DNA from: Occallatibacter gabretensis
Lineage (GTDB): Bacteria > Acidobacteriota > Terriglobia > Terriglobales > Acidobacteriaceae
Assembly: GCF_001449115.1 (NCBI RefSeq)
Contig: NZ_LAIJ01000009.1
Location: forward strand, 62,001 to 126,000
Direction of reading: 5' to 3'
DNA length: 64,000 bases
Positions 1-9,480 of the stretch are shown here, piece by piece. The notes below the pieces were generated by a model. That model had not been told where the DNA came from. It saw nothing but the letters and a program-made list of their open reading frames with translations, and made no database searches. How positions within the stretch are numbered: position 1 is the stretch's first letter; every line of letters starts with the position of its first letter. A program made the translations under genes and the position numbers.

Positions 1-2463
1 ATGCCAAAGGGCGAAAACAACAAGCCGGAGATTGAGGTCCATGCGGGGCTTGCCTACTCGCCGGATGGAAAGCTGCTGTACGTGGCCACGGGCGATTCGG
101 GTAAAGTCGCCGTCTATCGCACGGCCAATTGGACCAAGGCCGGAGAACTCTCGCTGGACGGGACAATCGGGAACAAAGCCTACAAAAACAGCTTCGCGGC
201 CACGCTTGTAGCTTCTGCGGACGGAAAGACGCTCTTTGTTCTCGATCAGGGAAACTGGCGCGTAGTGATTCTGAGCGTCGCAGGCGAGGATGGCGCGCGG
301 CTTGCGCGGATTACATCCGTTCCCACAGGCCGCTATCCGTATGCGCTGGCGCTGTCTCCAGATGGCAAGCGGCTTTATGTGACCAACACCGGGCTCTTCG
401 AGTACACATCGATCAAAAATTCAGATGGAAGTCCGCGCGATGCGCAGCATGATCCCGGTCTGCGCTTTCCGCCCTTTGGATACCCCTCGAAAGCCGCGCG
501 CGAAGGCACAACGGTGGAAGGCAAGAAGGTTCCAGGTCTCGGCGATGAGAACTCCGCCGAAGGCAGCTCTCTGTGGACTTACGAGATCAGCAATCCGGCC
601 AGCCCGGCGATTACGGCGAAGCTGCGCCTGGGCACGAAGATTACCGAAGAACGCGGCGCGACAATCGGCGGAGCAGCGCCAACCGGCTTGGCAGCCGATG
701 CAACAGCGGTGTATGTAGCGCTGGCGCACCAGGACGCGGTGGCAAAGGTCAGCATAGACGGCAAAACGCTTCTCGCGCAGACCGAGCTGTCGCCGTTTAC
801 CGCGCCTGAGTTCAAGGATGGCAATGGCCGTCCACTGCGCGGCGTGATGCCGAGCGGCATTGCCGTCCAGGGTGGCCGCGTGTATGTGGCTGAGTCCGGC
901 ATCAACGCGGTCGGCGTTCTCGCGCCGGCGGATCCCGACGCGGCCAATCCGGATGAAACGAATCTCCGCGTGATCGAGCACATACCCGTCGGCTGGAACC
1001 CTTCAGCCCTCGCCTTTTCGCCGGACGGAAAATTCCTCTACGTGACCAACGCGAAGGGCAAAGGCGCGGGGCCAAATGGCGGCAAAAACTACGATTTGTT
1101 TTTGCCGACATATGTTGGCTCGCTCGACTACGGCAGTCTTTCGATTCTTGAACTAAGCGCACTGCCCGGCGCGGAGTCCCTGACCAAGACCGTTCTCGAC
1201 GCAAACCTGGTTGCATCCCGCGAGCGCGCGCAGCTTCCGCATCTCAAGCATTGCTTCCTGATTGTGCGCGAGAACCGCACCTACGATGAAGTCCTCGGCG
1301 ACGTTGCCGGCGCTAACGGAGACCCCAGCATCGCGCGCTTTGGCATGGACGGCTGGACGGCGGAGAACAGGCAGGTGCGGCATCTCAAGGTCACGCCGAA
1401 CCTGCACGCGATTGCCGCGCGATTTGCCATCAGCGACAACTTCTACGTGGATTCCGATGTCTCGGCCGACGGGCATCGCTGGGTCATGGGCGCGAACCCG
1501 ACGCCGTTCTTCAACACGGCATGGAGCTCCGGTTACGGCGACCGGCGCAAAGGCGGCGGCGAGGAGCCAGGACGACGCGCGATCTTTGGCGGCGCGGATT
1601 CCCCCATGCCGGAAGATGAACCGCAGTTCGGCACCCTCTGGGAGCACATCGCTAACTCCTACAAATCCGGCAAGGGCATTTTGAACTACGGCGAGAGCCT
1701 TGAAGTCGAAGGCGGCGACGAGCGTGACGGAACCTTCCCCGAAGGCCAGCGGCTCTATCTCAACGCTCCGATTCCGCGCCCGGTCTTTGAGGCAACCGAC
1801 CGCAATTTCCCCACCTTCAACCTCGGCATTCCCGACCAGCTTCGCTTTGAGGAGTTCAAGAAAGATTTCTCCGCGCGCCTCGCCAAAAACGAAATCCCCG
1901 CACTGATCGTGATCCGGCTTCCCAATGACCACACCACGCGCGCCCGTCCTGAGGATGGCTACCCGTATCGCGCCTCCTACGTGGCGGACAACGACCTGGC
2001 GCTCGGCAAGATTGTGGAGTATCTCTCCACCACATCCATCTGGCGCGACTCGGCACTCTTTGTGACCGAAGACGACGCGCAGGACGGCATAGACCACGTG
2101 GATGCCCATCGCAGCATTCTGGGCATTGCCAGCCCGTGGCTCAAGCCCGGCTCCATTTCGCATTCCCATACGGATTTCGGCTCCATCACGCGCACCATGG
2201 ACGGACTTCTCGGGCTTGGCCCCATGAATCTTGAAGACGCGCTGGCCGGCTCCATGACCGGCATCTTCGATAGCGTGCCGCACATGGAGCCGTTTTCCGC
2301 TGTCGCCTCCGATCCGCGGATCTTTGTCCCGGCGAACGCCAAAATCGCCAAGCCAAAGACCAAGCGCGAAGCAGCCGAGCTGCTGGATATGGACGATGCG
2401 GATGAGATCAGCAAACACCTGAATCGCACCCGGTCCACTCTTCGCAAGCCGGATAACGACTGA
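1..2463 (+). CDS. YncE-like beta-propeller / phosphoesterase fusion protein (5' end probably cut)
   Basis: The frame is open from base 1. The first ~400 residues carry repeated SPDGKLLYV / SPDGKRLYVTN motifs typical of YncE/seven-bladed beta-propeller repeats. The second half begins with HCFLIVRENRTYDEVLGD and contains FYVDSDVSADGHRWVMG and VTEDDAQDGIDHVDAHRS, which match the phosphoesterase (PF04185, phospholipase C/acid phosphatase-like) family and its metal-binding Asp/His clusters. The combination is known in secreted acidobacterial proteins. It would cleave phosphate esters outside the cytoplasm; the substrate is unknown. No signal peptide is visible, although family members are exported, and the ATG at base 1 lies inside a propeller blade, so the true start is most likely left of the window. 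The C-terminus (KTKREAAELLDMDDADEI) looks natural. Confidence 0.85.
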   Translation: MPKGENNKPEIEVHAGLAYSPDGKLLYVATGDSGKVAVYRTANWTKAGELSLDGTIGNKAYKNSFAATLVASADGKTLFVLDQGNWRVVILSVAGEDGARLARITSVPTGRYPYALALSPDGKRLYVTNTGLFEYTSIKNSDGSPRDAQHDPGLRFPPFGYPSKAAREGTTVEGKKVPGLGDENSAEGSSLWTYEISNPASPAITAKLRLGTKITEERGATIGGAAPTGLAADATAVYVALAHQDAVAKVSIDGKTLLAQTELSPFTAPEFKDGNGRPLRGVMPSGIAVQGGRVYVAESGINAVGVLAPADPDAANPDETNLRVIEHIPVGWNPSALAFSPDGKFLYVTNAKGKGAGPNGGKNYDLFLPTYVGSLDYGSLSILELSALPGAESLTKTVLDANLVASRERAQLPHLKHCFLIVRENRTYDEVLGDVAGANGDPSIARFGMDGWTAENRQVRHLKVTPNLHAIAARFAISDNFYVDSDVSADGHRWVMGANPTPFFNTAWSSGYGDRRKGGGEEPGRRAIFGGADSPMPEDEPQFGTLWEHIANSYKSGKGILNYGESLEVEGGDERDGTFPEGQRLYLNAPIPRPVFEATDRNFPTFNLGIPDQLRFEEFKKDFSARLAKNEIPALIVIRLPNDHTTRARPEDGYPYRASYVADNDLALGKIVEYLSTTSIWRDSALFVTEDDAQDGIDHVDAHRSILGIASPWLKPGSISHSHTDFGSITRTMDGLLGLGPMNLEDALAGSMTGIFDSVPHMEPFSAVASDPRIFVPANAKIAKPKTKREAAELLDMDDADEISKHLNRTRSTLRKPDND

Positions 2464-2814
2464 GGGCGTATTATTCCAAGTCATGGAAGCCCGGTTACGG
2501 AAACGTAGCCTGGGAATCGTTTTTATAACGCCGGGATTTGCACAGAAATGGCAGGGATATGGCTGCCCCCCGGTGTTGCGGGCCTGCGTTCACACGCCGC
2601 TCACGTGGAATTCATGTCGTCGTAATCAACTTTCATTACGCTGATTCCAGTTCATCAGGCTCATTCTGATCCAACTGCACTACTCCTACACTCCCTTCCA
2701 CAGGGATATCTAAACGTTGCGTATCGGCCTGGCTTCGTTTCCCCAGACGTGCAAGGGCCCAAATCTACAACCTACTAACGAAACACGGTCATTCTTTTGA
2801 GGAGGCAGTAATCC
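2464..2814. other. intergenic leader before the TonB-dependent receptor
   Basis: This 351-base spacer has no credible coding frame. Its right end carries a near-ideal Shine-Dalgarno GAGGAGG at 2799-2805, nine bases before the receptor ATG at 2815. A promoter is presumably present but I cannot point to a convincing -35/-10 pair, and no convincing terminator for the upstream gene was seen. Confidence 0.6.
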
Positions 2815-5800
2815 ATGTCTGAAAAGAAATCCACCTTGATGCGATCCGGTGCGAGATTGTTCTTCTCGTTCGGTCTGCTGATAGCTCTCGTGCTCGCATG
2901 TCCATCCGCGCGCTCGCAGGCGACGCAAGGCTCCGTCATCGGCGTAGTAAAAGACGCAAAGGGAGCGGTCATTCCGGGCGCAGTCGTTACGCTCACCAAC
3001 ACCGACCTCGGCGCCGTCCGTACTACTAAATCCGCCGGCAACGGAGACTACTCCTTCACCGATGCCGTCTCCGGTCACTACACGCTGACCGCTGAGTTCC
3101 CCGGATTCGAGAAGTTCGAAATCACCAATCTCACCCTTGAAGTCCGCCAGCAGCTCCGCCTCGACGCCCAGCTCTCCGTCGGCGCAGTGCAGCAGCAGGT
3201 GCAGGTTTCCGGCGACGCCGTCTCCGCCATTCAGACGGACACACCCACCATCAGTGGTACCTTTACCGCCGATGACGCCAACGGTCTCCCCGTCAACACT
3301 CGCGCCAGCTCCAGCGGCACCTCGGCCGCGGCCATTCTCGGCAGCCTGCCCGGCGCGCAGGCTGACCCGTCCGGCGTATCGCTCCAAGGCGCGCTGCCCT
3401 TCGCTATGGACGTGACCGTTGACGGCGTGACGACAAAGAACGCCGGCGGCGGCACCTACATCAACGACGCCTTCCCCTCCACTGAGGGCATCAATGAAAT
3501 CCGCGCCGACGGCGTCATGTCCAACGCGGAATTCGGCGATCCGGCGCAGGTCGTCGTCACCACCAAGGGCGGCACCAACAAATTTCACGGTTCGGCCTTC
3601 GTCTACTATCAGGACAACAACTGGAACGCCTCCCCTTACAGCTTCACTCCCTACACCAAGCCTTCCTACCACGGCACCACCTTCGGCGGCTCCTTCGGCG
3701 GCCCCGTCATCCTGCCCCACTATAACGGCCACGGCAAGAGCTTCTTCTTTGTGGATTACGAAGGCTGGCGTTTCCCCGCACAGAATGTTCTGTCGGAGGT
3801 CGTGCCCTCCACCGGCATGATTCAGGGCGACTTCTCCGGCTACTCGGACGCGAACGGCAAACCCATCACCCTCCGCGATCCCAACACCGGCGCCAACTGC
3901 GGAACCAACCTTGCCAATTGCGGTCTGAGCATCAATCCCATTGCCGCCGCCACTCTCAAGCAGTTCTACCCCGCTCCCAACATCGGTAACCCCGCCATCT
4001 ATGTCGATAACGACGTGCCCAACTGGACGCACAACGTCGATGCCAGCGCGCACTCCGACCAGTTCGACGTCCGTGGCGACAAGTACTTCGGCTCCAACCA
4101 GAAGTTTCTTCTCTGGGGCCGATACAGCCAGAAGAACTTCCCCGTCAATTCGGCGGAACAGCTCCTGGTTCCGTCCTCGCAGAACGTCAACACCAACAAG
4201 GTGCTCCGCGTCGATACGAACTGGACCATCTCGCCCAACCTGATCAACGAAGGCGGCTACGCCTTCACCCGCGTCTGGACCGGTAAGACCAATCCGTTCA
4301 ATGGAAATGCGTGGACCAACGGAGAGGGCTTCATAGGCCTGCAGAACCTCTACTTCAACGGCATCCCTGAGATGGACTTCAACAACATCCAGACCCTCGG
4401 AGTGGATCGCCTCACCAACCTCAGCAACTCGCTCACCGGCATCTACAGCGACACGCTGATCTGGACCAAGGGTCGCCATACCATGAAGTTCGGCGTCGAT
4501 ATCCAGACCCTCGAAGCCAAGAGCGCCCTCGGCTTCAACGGCGCAGACAACTACGGCACCTATTACTTCAACGGTGGCGGCAATAGCGTGGGCGTTTACA
4601 CCGGTATCGACTTTGCCGACTTCCTCACCGGCATTCCCAACTCCACCTTCTACGACATCGTCTCCCAGGACAACGATGGCGTCTCACAGCATTACCACGC
4701 CTTTGCCCAGGACGACTGGCGCGTCAGCGAAAACCTCACCCTCTCTTACGGCATCCGGTATGAGCTGCACCCTGGCTATCACGACAAGGGCGGCGACATC
4801 GGCAACTTCGATCCTTCCCTCCCGCTCGCAGGCCGCTCCATTTATATGAAGGGCTTCCAGAGCCTGCTCGCGCAGCCCTTCCTCCAATCGGCCAATGCCT
4901 GCGATCCCGACGGCGTGAATAACACCAACAGCGCTGTGGTCAACGGCGCGCCCTGCATGCCTGTGCTGAATAACGAGGCTGCCGGTTACCCCATCGGCCT
5001 CAAGAAGTATCCTCATCTGCGCTTCATGCCCCGCTTCGGCGTAGCGTATCGCCCATTTGGCAATGACAAGACCGCCATCCGCGCGGGCTTCGGCATGTAC
5101 AACATCAACTTGCTCGGCTCCAACTTCTACTCCCTCACAGGAACTCTCCAGGCGTACACCCAGCAGTACAACAACAACCCCACTGCCTCCTGCGGCGGCG
5201 CGCCCTGCAAGCCTACCTGGACCTGGCCTACGGTGTATGCCGGCTCGGGCGGCGCGGCAGGCGTTGGCTCCTACGGCACGGGCTATTTCGGCACCGCCAA
5301 CTCTGCAAACTGGAAGGATCCCTACACTGAGCAGTGGTCGCTTAGCATCGACCGCGATCTCGGCCAGGGCTATGCTGTGCGCGCATCCTACATCGGTTCG
5401 GAGACCCATCAGCTCATCTGGGCTCCCGACGAAAACTCGCTTCCCTTCTCGACCACCCTCTCGGCCTACAATGCCGATTACTCGCAGCGCCTCTTCCCCA
5501 ACTGGGGTCGCATTAACAACCGCATGACGGGCGCAAATGAAAGCTACCACTCGGCCCAGCTCGCGGCTACACATCGCCTCCAGCACGGCCTCGAGTACAA
5601 CTCAACCTTCACATGGGCCAAGGCGCTGGCCGATAACCAGGGTCCGAGCAACAACGGCTTCGCAGGGGAAAGCGGCGGCAGCCGTGCCACCTCCGTCATT
5701 GACCGCGCGGCCGATTTCGGCGATGTCTTCGGCACCCGCCGCCTGCGCTGGAACACCACCGGCCTCTACGACCTGCCCATCGGTCGCGGCAAGCAAATCG

Positions 5801-6444
5801 GCGGTGGAATGTCCCGCATCGCCGATACCTTCATCGGCGGCTGGCGCCTCACCAACATCTTCACCTGGCAGAGCGGCAACTACAACATGCCCTACTTTCC
5901 GGATGGTCAGGGTGACCCCTCCGGCACCGGCTCCGGCCTCGACGACTCGCTCGAAGGCTGGGATCCCTCCCACCGTACCCAGTACGCCGATCAGGTATCG
6001 GGAGTCAGCTGGAAAACCGGCGCAAGGAAACGCAACCAATGGGTCAACCCCTCGGCATTCACTTGCCCGGGCGATCCCTCCTGGACCCCCGGCCACGGCT
6101 GCTATACCGGCGCCGGCTTCAACGCAGACGGGTCTCAGCGCCAGGCCTTTGGCCCCGGCTCAGAGCATCCACTGCCCATCGGCCGCTTCGGCAACGCCCG
6201 CAACGGCGTCGTTGAAGGTCCCGGACTCGTCAATCTCTCGAGCGGACTCAACAAGTCCTTCGCCATCACCGAAAGGTTCCGCCTCAAGATCGAAGGAACC
6301 TTCACCAACGTCCTTAACCATGCCAACCTCGGCGATCCGAACTTGAATCTCAGCTCCGGCAGCTTCGGCGTCATCAGCGGCACACTCGGCTCTGACTTCG
6401 GCGGCGCACGTACCACCCAGGTAGCGGCAAGGTTCGAGTTCTAA
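2815..6444 (+). CDS. TonB-dependent receptor-like outer-membrane protein with carboxypeptidase regulatory domain
   Basis: A 1209-residue protein with a signal peptide (residues ~1-38, hydrophobic core LFFSFGLLIALVLAC), then a carboxypeptidase-regulatory-like beta-sandwich (GSVIGVVKDAKGAVIPGAVV, ~40-125), a plug-like region (VTVDGVTTKNAGGGTYIND) and a long beta-barrel rich in Tyr, Asn and Gly ending in VAARFEF; the terminal Phe is the usual barrel-assembly signal. This is the Oar/CarboxypepD_reg-type TonB receptor greatly expanded in Acidobacteriota. Such proteins are thought to import or bind oligosaccharides or peptides; the substrate cannot be read from sequence. No SusD-like partner lies beside it. 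Start supported by GAGGAGG at 2799-2805. It is monocistronic, closed by a strong terminator. Confidence 0.9.
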   Translation: MSEKKSTLMRSGARLFFSFGLLIALVLACPSARSQATQGSVIGVVKDAKGAVIPGAVVTLTNTDLGAVRTTKSAGNGDYSFTDAVSGHYTLTAEFPGFEKFEITNLTLEVRQQLRLDAQLSVGAVQQQVQVSGDAVSAIQTDTPTISGTFTADDANGLPVNTRASSSGTSAAAILGSLPGAQADPSGVSLQGALPFAMDVTVDGVTTKNAGGGTYINDAFPSTEGINEIRADGVMSNAEFGDPAQVVVTTKGGTNKFHGSAFVYYQDNNWNASPYSFTPYTKPSYHGTTFGGSFGGPVILPHYNGHGKSFFFVDYEGWRFPAQNVLSEVVPSTGMIQGDFSGYSDANGKPITLRDPNTGANCGTNLANCGLSINPIAAATLKQFYPAPNIGNPAIYVDNDVPNWTHNVDASAHSDQFDVRGDKYFGSNQKFLLWGRYSQKNFPVNSAEQLLVPSSQNVNTNKVLRVDTNWTISPNLINEGGYAFTRVWTGKTNPFNGNAWTNGEGFIGLQNLYFNGIPEMDFNNIQTLGVDRLTNLSNSLTGIYSDTLIWTKGRHTMKFGVDIQTLEAKSALGFNGADNYGTYYFNGGGNSVGVYTGIDFADFLTGIPNSTFYDIVSQDNDGVSQHYHAFAQDDWRVSENLTLSYGIRYELHPGYHDKGGDIGNFDPSLPLAGRSIYMKGFQSLLAQPFLQSANACDPDGVNNTNSAVVNGAPCMPVLNNEAAGYPIGLKKYPHLRFMPRFGVAYRPFGNDKTAIRAGFGMYNINLLGSNFYSLTGTLQAYTQQYNNNPTASCGGAPCKPTWTWPTVYAGSGGAAGVGSYGTGYFGTANSANWKDPYTEQWSLSIDRDLGQGYAVRASYIGSETHQLIWAPDENSLPFSTTLSAYNADYSQRLFPNWGRINNRMTGANESYHSAQLAATHRLQHGLEYNSTFTWAKALADNQGPSNNGFAGESGGSRATSVIDRAADFGDVFGTRRLRWNTTGLYDLPIGRGKQIGGGMSRIADTFIGGWRLTNIFTWQSGNYNMPYFPDGQGDPSGTGSGLDDSLEGWDPSHRTQYADQVSGVSWKTGARKRNQWVNPSAFTCPGDPSWTPGHGCYTGAGFNADGSQRQAFGPGSEHPLPIGRFGNARNGVVEGPGLVNLSSGLNKSFAITERFRLKIEGTFTNVLNHANLGDPNLNLSSGSFGVISGTLGSDFGGARTTQVAARFEF

Positions 6445-6466
6445 GACCGTAACGCATCACAACAAT

Positions 6467-6502
6467 GCGGCGTGGACCTTCTGGTCCACGCCGCTGTTTT
6501 TT
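6467..6502 (+). terminator. Rho-independent terminator of the TonB receptor gene
   Basis: A perfect 12-bp stem GCGGCGTGGACC / GGTCCACGCCGC (6467-6478 and 6483-6494) with loop TTCT is followed by TGTTTTTT. It begins 22 bases after the receptor stop codon. Confidence 0.93.
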
Positions 6503-6519
6503 GCCGTCATAAGTCATTT

Positions 6520-6715
6520 CAACTACCCAACAAAGGCCGTCATCCTGACCATAGCCGTTTTTCAGGCGGAGGGAAGGACCCACTTTTGCTTTTTCTTTGG
6601 ACACCCACAAAAGCCGGGTGCCCCAGGTCTCGATTTTGAGACCTGGGATAGCACTCCCCTCAACCAGCCACCCAAAGGTCGTCATCCTGACCATAGCCGT
6701 CTTTCAGGCGGAGGA
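6520..6715. repeat. pair of direct repeats flanking a perfect inverted repeat
   Basis: Two copies of a ~53-base unit lie at about 6520-6572 and 6661-6715; both contain GTCATCCTGACCATAGCCG followed by a T-rich step and CAGGCGGAGG, with only scattered differences. Between them is the perfect 10-bp inverted repeat CCCAGGTCTC / GAGACCTGGG (6622-6631 and 6638-6647). A shorter echo of the following text (GAAGGACC ... CTTTTGCTTTTTCT) recurs near 6760-6790. This looks like an interspersed non-coding repeat family rather than a gene. Confidence 0.75.
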
Positions 6716-6925
6716 CCGGGGTTCCCGGCAAGCGATCTTTGTTTGCTGGGGTGGAAAGCGAAGGACCTGCTTTGGCTTTTGCTTTTTCTGTAACCTGTCA
6801 TCTTCAACCTGTCACCTGCACTCATTACCAAAGTCCAATGCCCTTTCGTAACCCAAAACTCCTCCAAATACTTTGCATAAAATTACCCCCATATATGCTC
6901 TACTCATAATCAGAGAAGAAGAACG

Positions 6926-6953
6926 AAGGCCCGAATCTATAGATTCGGGCCTT
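6926..6953. terminator. 28-bp perfect palindrome, possible bidirectional terminator
   Basis: Bases 6926-6939 are the exact reverse complement of 6940-6953 (arm AAGGCCCGAATCTA). RNA from either strand would form a strong hairpin, with AATTCTT after it on the plus strand and a mixed C/T run on the minus strand. It lies 195 bases beyond the DUF503 stop codon, so it could end the symporter-DUF503 transcript, but the U-tract is weak; a protein-binding site is the alternative. Confidence 0.5.
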
Positions 6954-7147
6954 AATTCTTCCAATCAGTTCCGCACAAAAAAAGGAAAGAATTTGCTTTT
7001 TTTCTTAATTTGCACTAAAGTAATCGAAATTGTTTAGCACTTAGTAAACACTGCATTTGCGGCTTATATAGCTAGAAACAATAAACTTACATAGAATTCT
7101 GCCCTGAGTCTCGCAAAACCAAACGCTGCCTAAGACAAAAGCGCAAC

Positions 7148-7444
7148 TCAGCTCTCCAGATACTCCCAGAACGAGTCCATCAGCTCCGCCCCATGCTCGT
7201 TCAAAATCCGCCGCGCCGCCCGCTCAATCTCCTCGATCATTCCATGCAGGTAATCCCGCGAACGCGAGATGGCCGCAATGCCGATAGTCGCCGACTGCCA
7301 GGTGATGTCCTCATCCATCTCCGCAACGGACGCATTGAAGCCCTGCCGCAACTGATCCTTCAGCGAGCGCACCACCTGCCGCCGGTCCTTGAGCGACCGC
7401 GAATGTTCAATACGAATCTCGAGCGTGAGCTGGGCGACGGGCAT
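7148..7444 (-). CDS. DUF503 (YlxP-like) protein
   Basis: A 98-residue protein with the DUF503 signature: short N-terminal strand, ARSLKD-like segment SRSLKDRRQVVRSLKDQL, FNASVAEMDEDITWQSATIGIAAIS and a C-terminal helix. Family members are small ferredoxin-fold proteins often near translation genes; their biochemical role is not settled. I chose the ATG at 7444, four bases after the symporter stop, because family members begin a few residues before the first strand; a TTG five codons upstream would overlap the symporter gene. Translation is probably coupled to the upstream symporter. Confidence 0.85.
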   Translation of the reverse strand: MPVAQLTLEIRIEHSRSLKDRRQVVRSLKDQLRQGFNASVAEMDEDITWQSATIGIAAISRSRDYLHGMIEEIERAARRILNEHGAELMDSFWEYLES

Positions 7445-7448
7445 AAAA

Positions 7449-8921
7449 TCAATCCGCAAGCTGGGCCAGTTGTTTCTCCGTAGGCTTAGGCGTGAACAAG
7501 CTTACGACAATCATCAGCACCACAGCCACGATCAGCGCAGGAAAGATCGCATCCCGCTGCGCAATGACAGCAGGCAGATTGTCGTGCACGGCTCTCAAAT
7601 CCCAGGTAAGCGTCACCAGCGTGCCCCCGGCAATTGCAGCCACCGCACCCCACGCCGTAACGCGCTTGGAATAAAACGCCGCCAGCACCACAGGCGTCAG
7701 CGCCGCGGAATAAATGGTGTACGCCCAAAGCATCTTCTGCAGAATGCTCTCCGCATACACGGCCTGGTAGAGCGCCCAGCAGCCCAACAGCACCACAGCC
7801 AGCCGCGAAATGATCAGCACGCGCTTGTCGGTAGCTCCCGGCGAGATGTAGCGCACAAAAACGTCGTTGATGAGATTTGTCGCCGGCGAAAACAGATAAT
7901 TCGAAGCCGTCGAGATCACCTTGGCGAAGACCGCACCCAGCAGCAGCGCACCAAGCACCGCGGGCAACCCATGACGCGCAGTGTATGGAATGATCTCGCG
8001 CGGATGCAGAGCAACTTCTCCAGTGGGATAAAGCGCACGGCCAAAGACGGCGATCGCCACAATCAGTGTCTCCAGAACCAGCGTGCCCACAATCCATCCG
8101 GCAACGGAGATCTTAGCGTCGCGCTCGGATTTGGCCGAAAAGAACTTCTGGTACATCACCTGGTTGCCCAGCATGAGCAGAAGCGTAGGCACGAGAAATT
8201 CAAGGCCCTTGATCACGCCAAAGACCACCGGCTGCTCCACCCCGTGCGAGTCGATGCGGAAGTTCCCAAGCCAAGTGAAGTACGCAGGCGGCAGCGATGT
8301 GTGCAGCGCCGCCCAACCGCCGGCCTGCATCAGCAGATAGGGCGCGGCAATCACGCAGATAACCGTCACCAGCGAGCCGATCGCCACATCCATATAGGCC
8401 ACAGAGGACATTCCGGCCAGCGCTGTGGAGATAATGACGAATGCAGCAATCAGATACGTACCCAACTGCGCGGAGATGGTCTCCGGAAAGATGAGGTGCA
8501 GCACGTCGCCGCCGCCCTTGAACTGGTAGCTGGTAATGCCCACGTAAGCAAACAGGATGGCGAAGGTTCCCAGCACGCGCGCCGTCTGGTTGTAACGCGC
8601 CTCCAGCAGGTCTGGCAGCGTGAACTGCGCGAACTTTCGCGCACGTGGAGCGATGAAATAAATAAGAAGCAGCCCAAGCCACCCCCCGGCAGGCTGCCAC
8701 AACGCGGCAAAGCCATTCTTATAGGCGTTCTCTGCCCCGGCAAAGAGCGAACCTGCTCCGATCCACGATGTAAGCAGCGTGAGCACCAGCACGATTGCAG
8801 GCAGCGAGCGCCCGGCCACCAGGTAATCGGCCTTGGTTTTTACACGCGAAGTGCGATAAAGCGCAACGGCCATCAGCGAGACGGAAATAATCGCCAGAAC
8901 CACAACGTACAGAACAGACAT
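7449..8921 (-). CDS. sodium:solute symporter (SSS/SLC5 family)
   Basis: A ~490-residue polytopic membrane protein with about 13 hydrophobic segments. It begins MSVLYVVVLAIISVSLMAV and contains the family-like stretch DYLVAGRSLPAIVLVLTLLT followed by SWIGAGSLFAGAENAY, plus FTLPDLLEARYNQTARVLG. It would couple sodium (or proton) entry to uptake of an unidentified solute in the inner membrane. The frame is open 61 codons further upstream, but that extension would run into the tRNA-fMet gene and is not hydrophobic, so the ATG at 8921 is preferred. It is followed directly by the DUF503 gene. Confidence 0.88.
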   Translation of the reverse strand: MSVLYVVVLAIISVSLMAVALYRTSRVKTKADYLVAGRSLPAIVLVLTLLTSWIGAGSLFAGAENAYKNGFAALWQPAGGWLGLLLIYFIAPRARKFAQFTLPDLLEARYNQTARVLGTFAILFAYVGITSYQFKGGGDVLHLIFPETISAQLGTYLIAAFVIISTALAGMSSVAYMDVAIGSLVTVICVIAAPYLLMQAGGWAALHTSLPPAYFTWLGNFRIDSHGVEQPVVFGVIKGLEFLVPTLLLMLGNQVMYQKFFSAKSERDAKISVAGWIVGTLVLETLIVAIAVFGRALYPTGEVALHPREIIPYTARHGLPAVLGALLLGAVFAKVISTASNYLFSPATNLINDVFVRYISPGATDKRVLIISRLAVVLLGCWALYQAVYAESILQKMLWAYTIYSAALTPVVLAAFYSKRVTAWGAVAAIAGGTLVTLTWDLRAVHDNLPAVIAQRDAIFPALIVAVVLMIVVSLFTPKPTEKQLAQLAD

Positions 8922-9067
8922 GCAGGAGCCCCCACAGGCAGAATTCGCAAGTATACGTATCTCGATGCAGTGTACCGAATCGAAAAGACCGCCTGTGAAC
9001 CTGGGCGCAGCGGGCACGTAGATCGCCACGCATTGACCCAGGCTGTAAAGCCTTGTTAAACTAACTC

Positions 9068-9144
<77 letters not shown>

Positions 9145-9480
9145 AAATAAAATCAATAACTTACGATTATTTTTTAGATTAAATAAACTACTTTCAAATC
9201 CTTAGCAACCCACTCTGATTCGGAAAATACCGCTGACTTTACCTCCCAGTAAACCGCGTGGGTAAGCACAATCTACGCAACAGCGCTGCATTTTACCGTT
9301 TGCAGGGTTGGAAGGAGCACTCCTTATCCCAGACGGGAACATCGTTCCATGATCTACTAGTCATTTTCTCGACCTCACCCGCGCCGTTATCTGGCGTGTA
9401 GTCAAGCCGAAACTCAATAGAAGAAAGTAGACTATTGGGAGCTCCACACAATTAGTAGAGAAAGGCCCAACCGACGGTTC
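9145..9480. other. AT-rich spacer after tRNA-fMet
   Basis: 336 bases with no credible coding frame. The first ~50 bases are strongly AT-rich. No integrase fragment and no second copy of the tRNA 3' end were seen here. Confidence 0.5.

Larger units (their letters stand above)
6445..7147. other. repeat-rich intergenic region
   Basis: About 700 bases without a credible gene, lying between the end of the receptor gene and the end of the DUF503 gene. It holds the receptor terminator, the direct-repeat pair, the palindrome at 6926-6953, and then an AT-rich stretch (about 6960-7130). No RNA gene was recognised. Confidence 0.6.

Noticed and set aside
1153..2484. 443-codon minus-strand frame opposite the phosphoesterase domain
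   Set aside because: Antisense shadow of a conserved domain; no plausible start or family.
2710..4479. 589-codon open frame on the minus strand opposite the first TonB receptor
   Set aside because: It is antisense to a clear coding gene with signal peptide and barrel; its translation is a Val/Gly/Asp-rich pattern typical of the reverse frame of GC-rich genes.
7389..9059. 556-codon open frame on the plus strand opposite the sodium:solute symporter
   Set aside because: Its product is Arg/His/Gln-rich with no domain, whereas the minus strand encodes a recognisable transporter.
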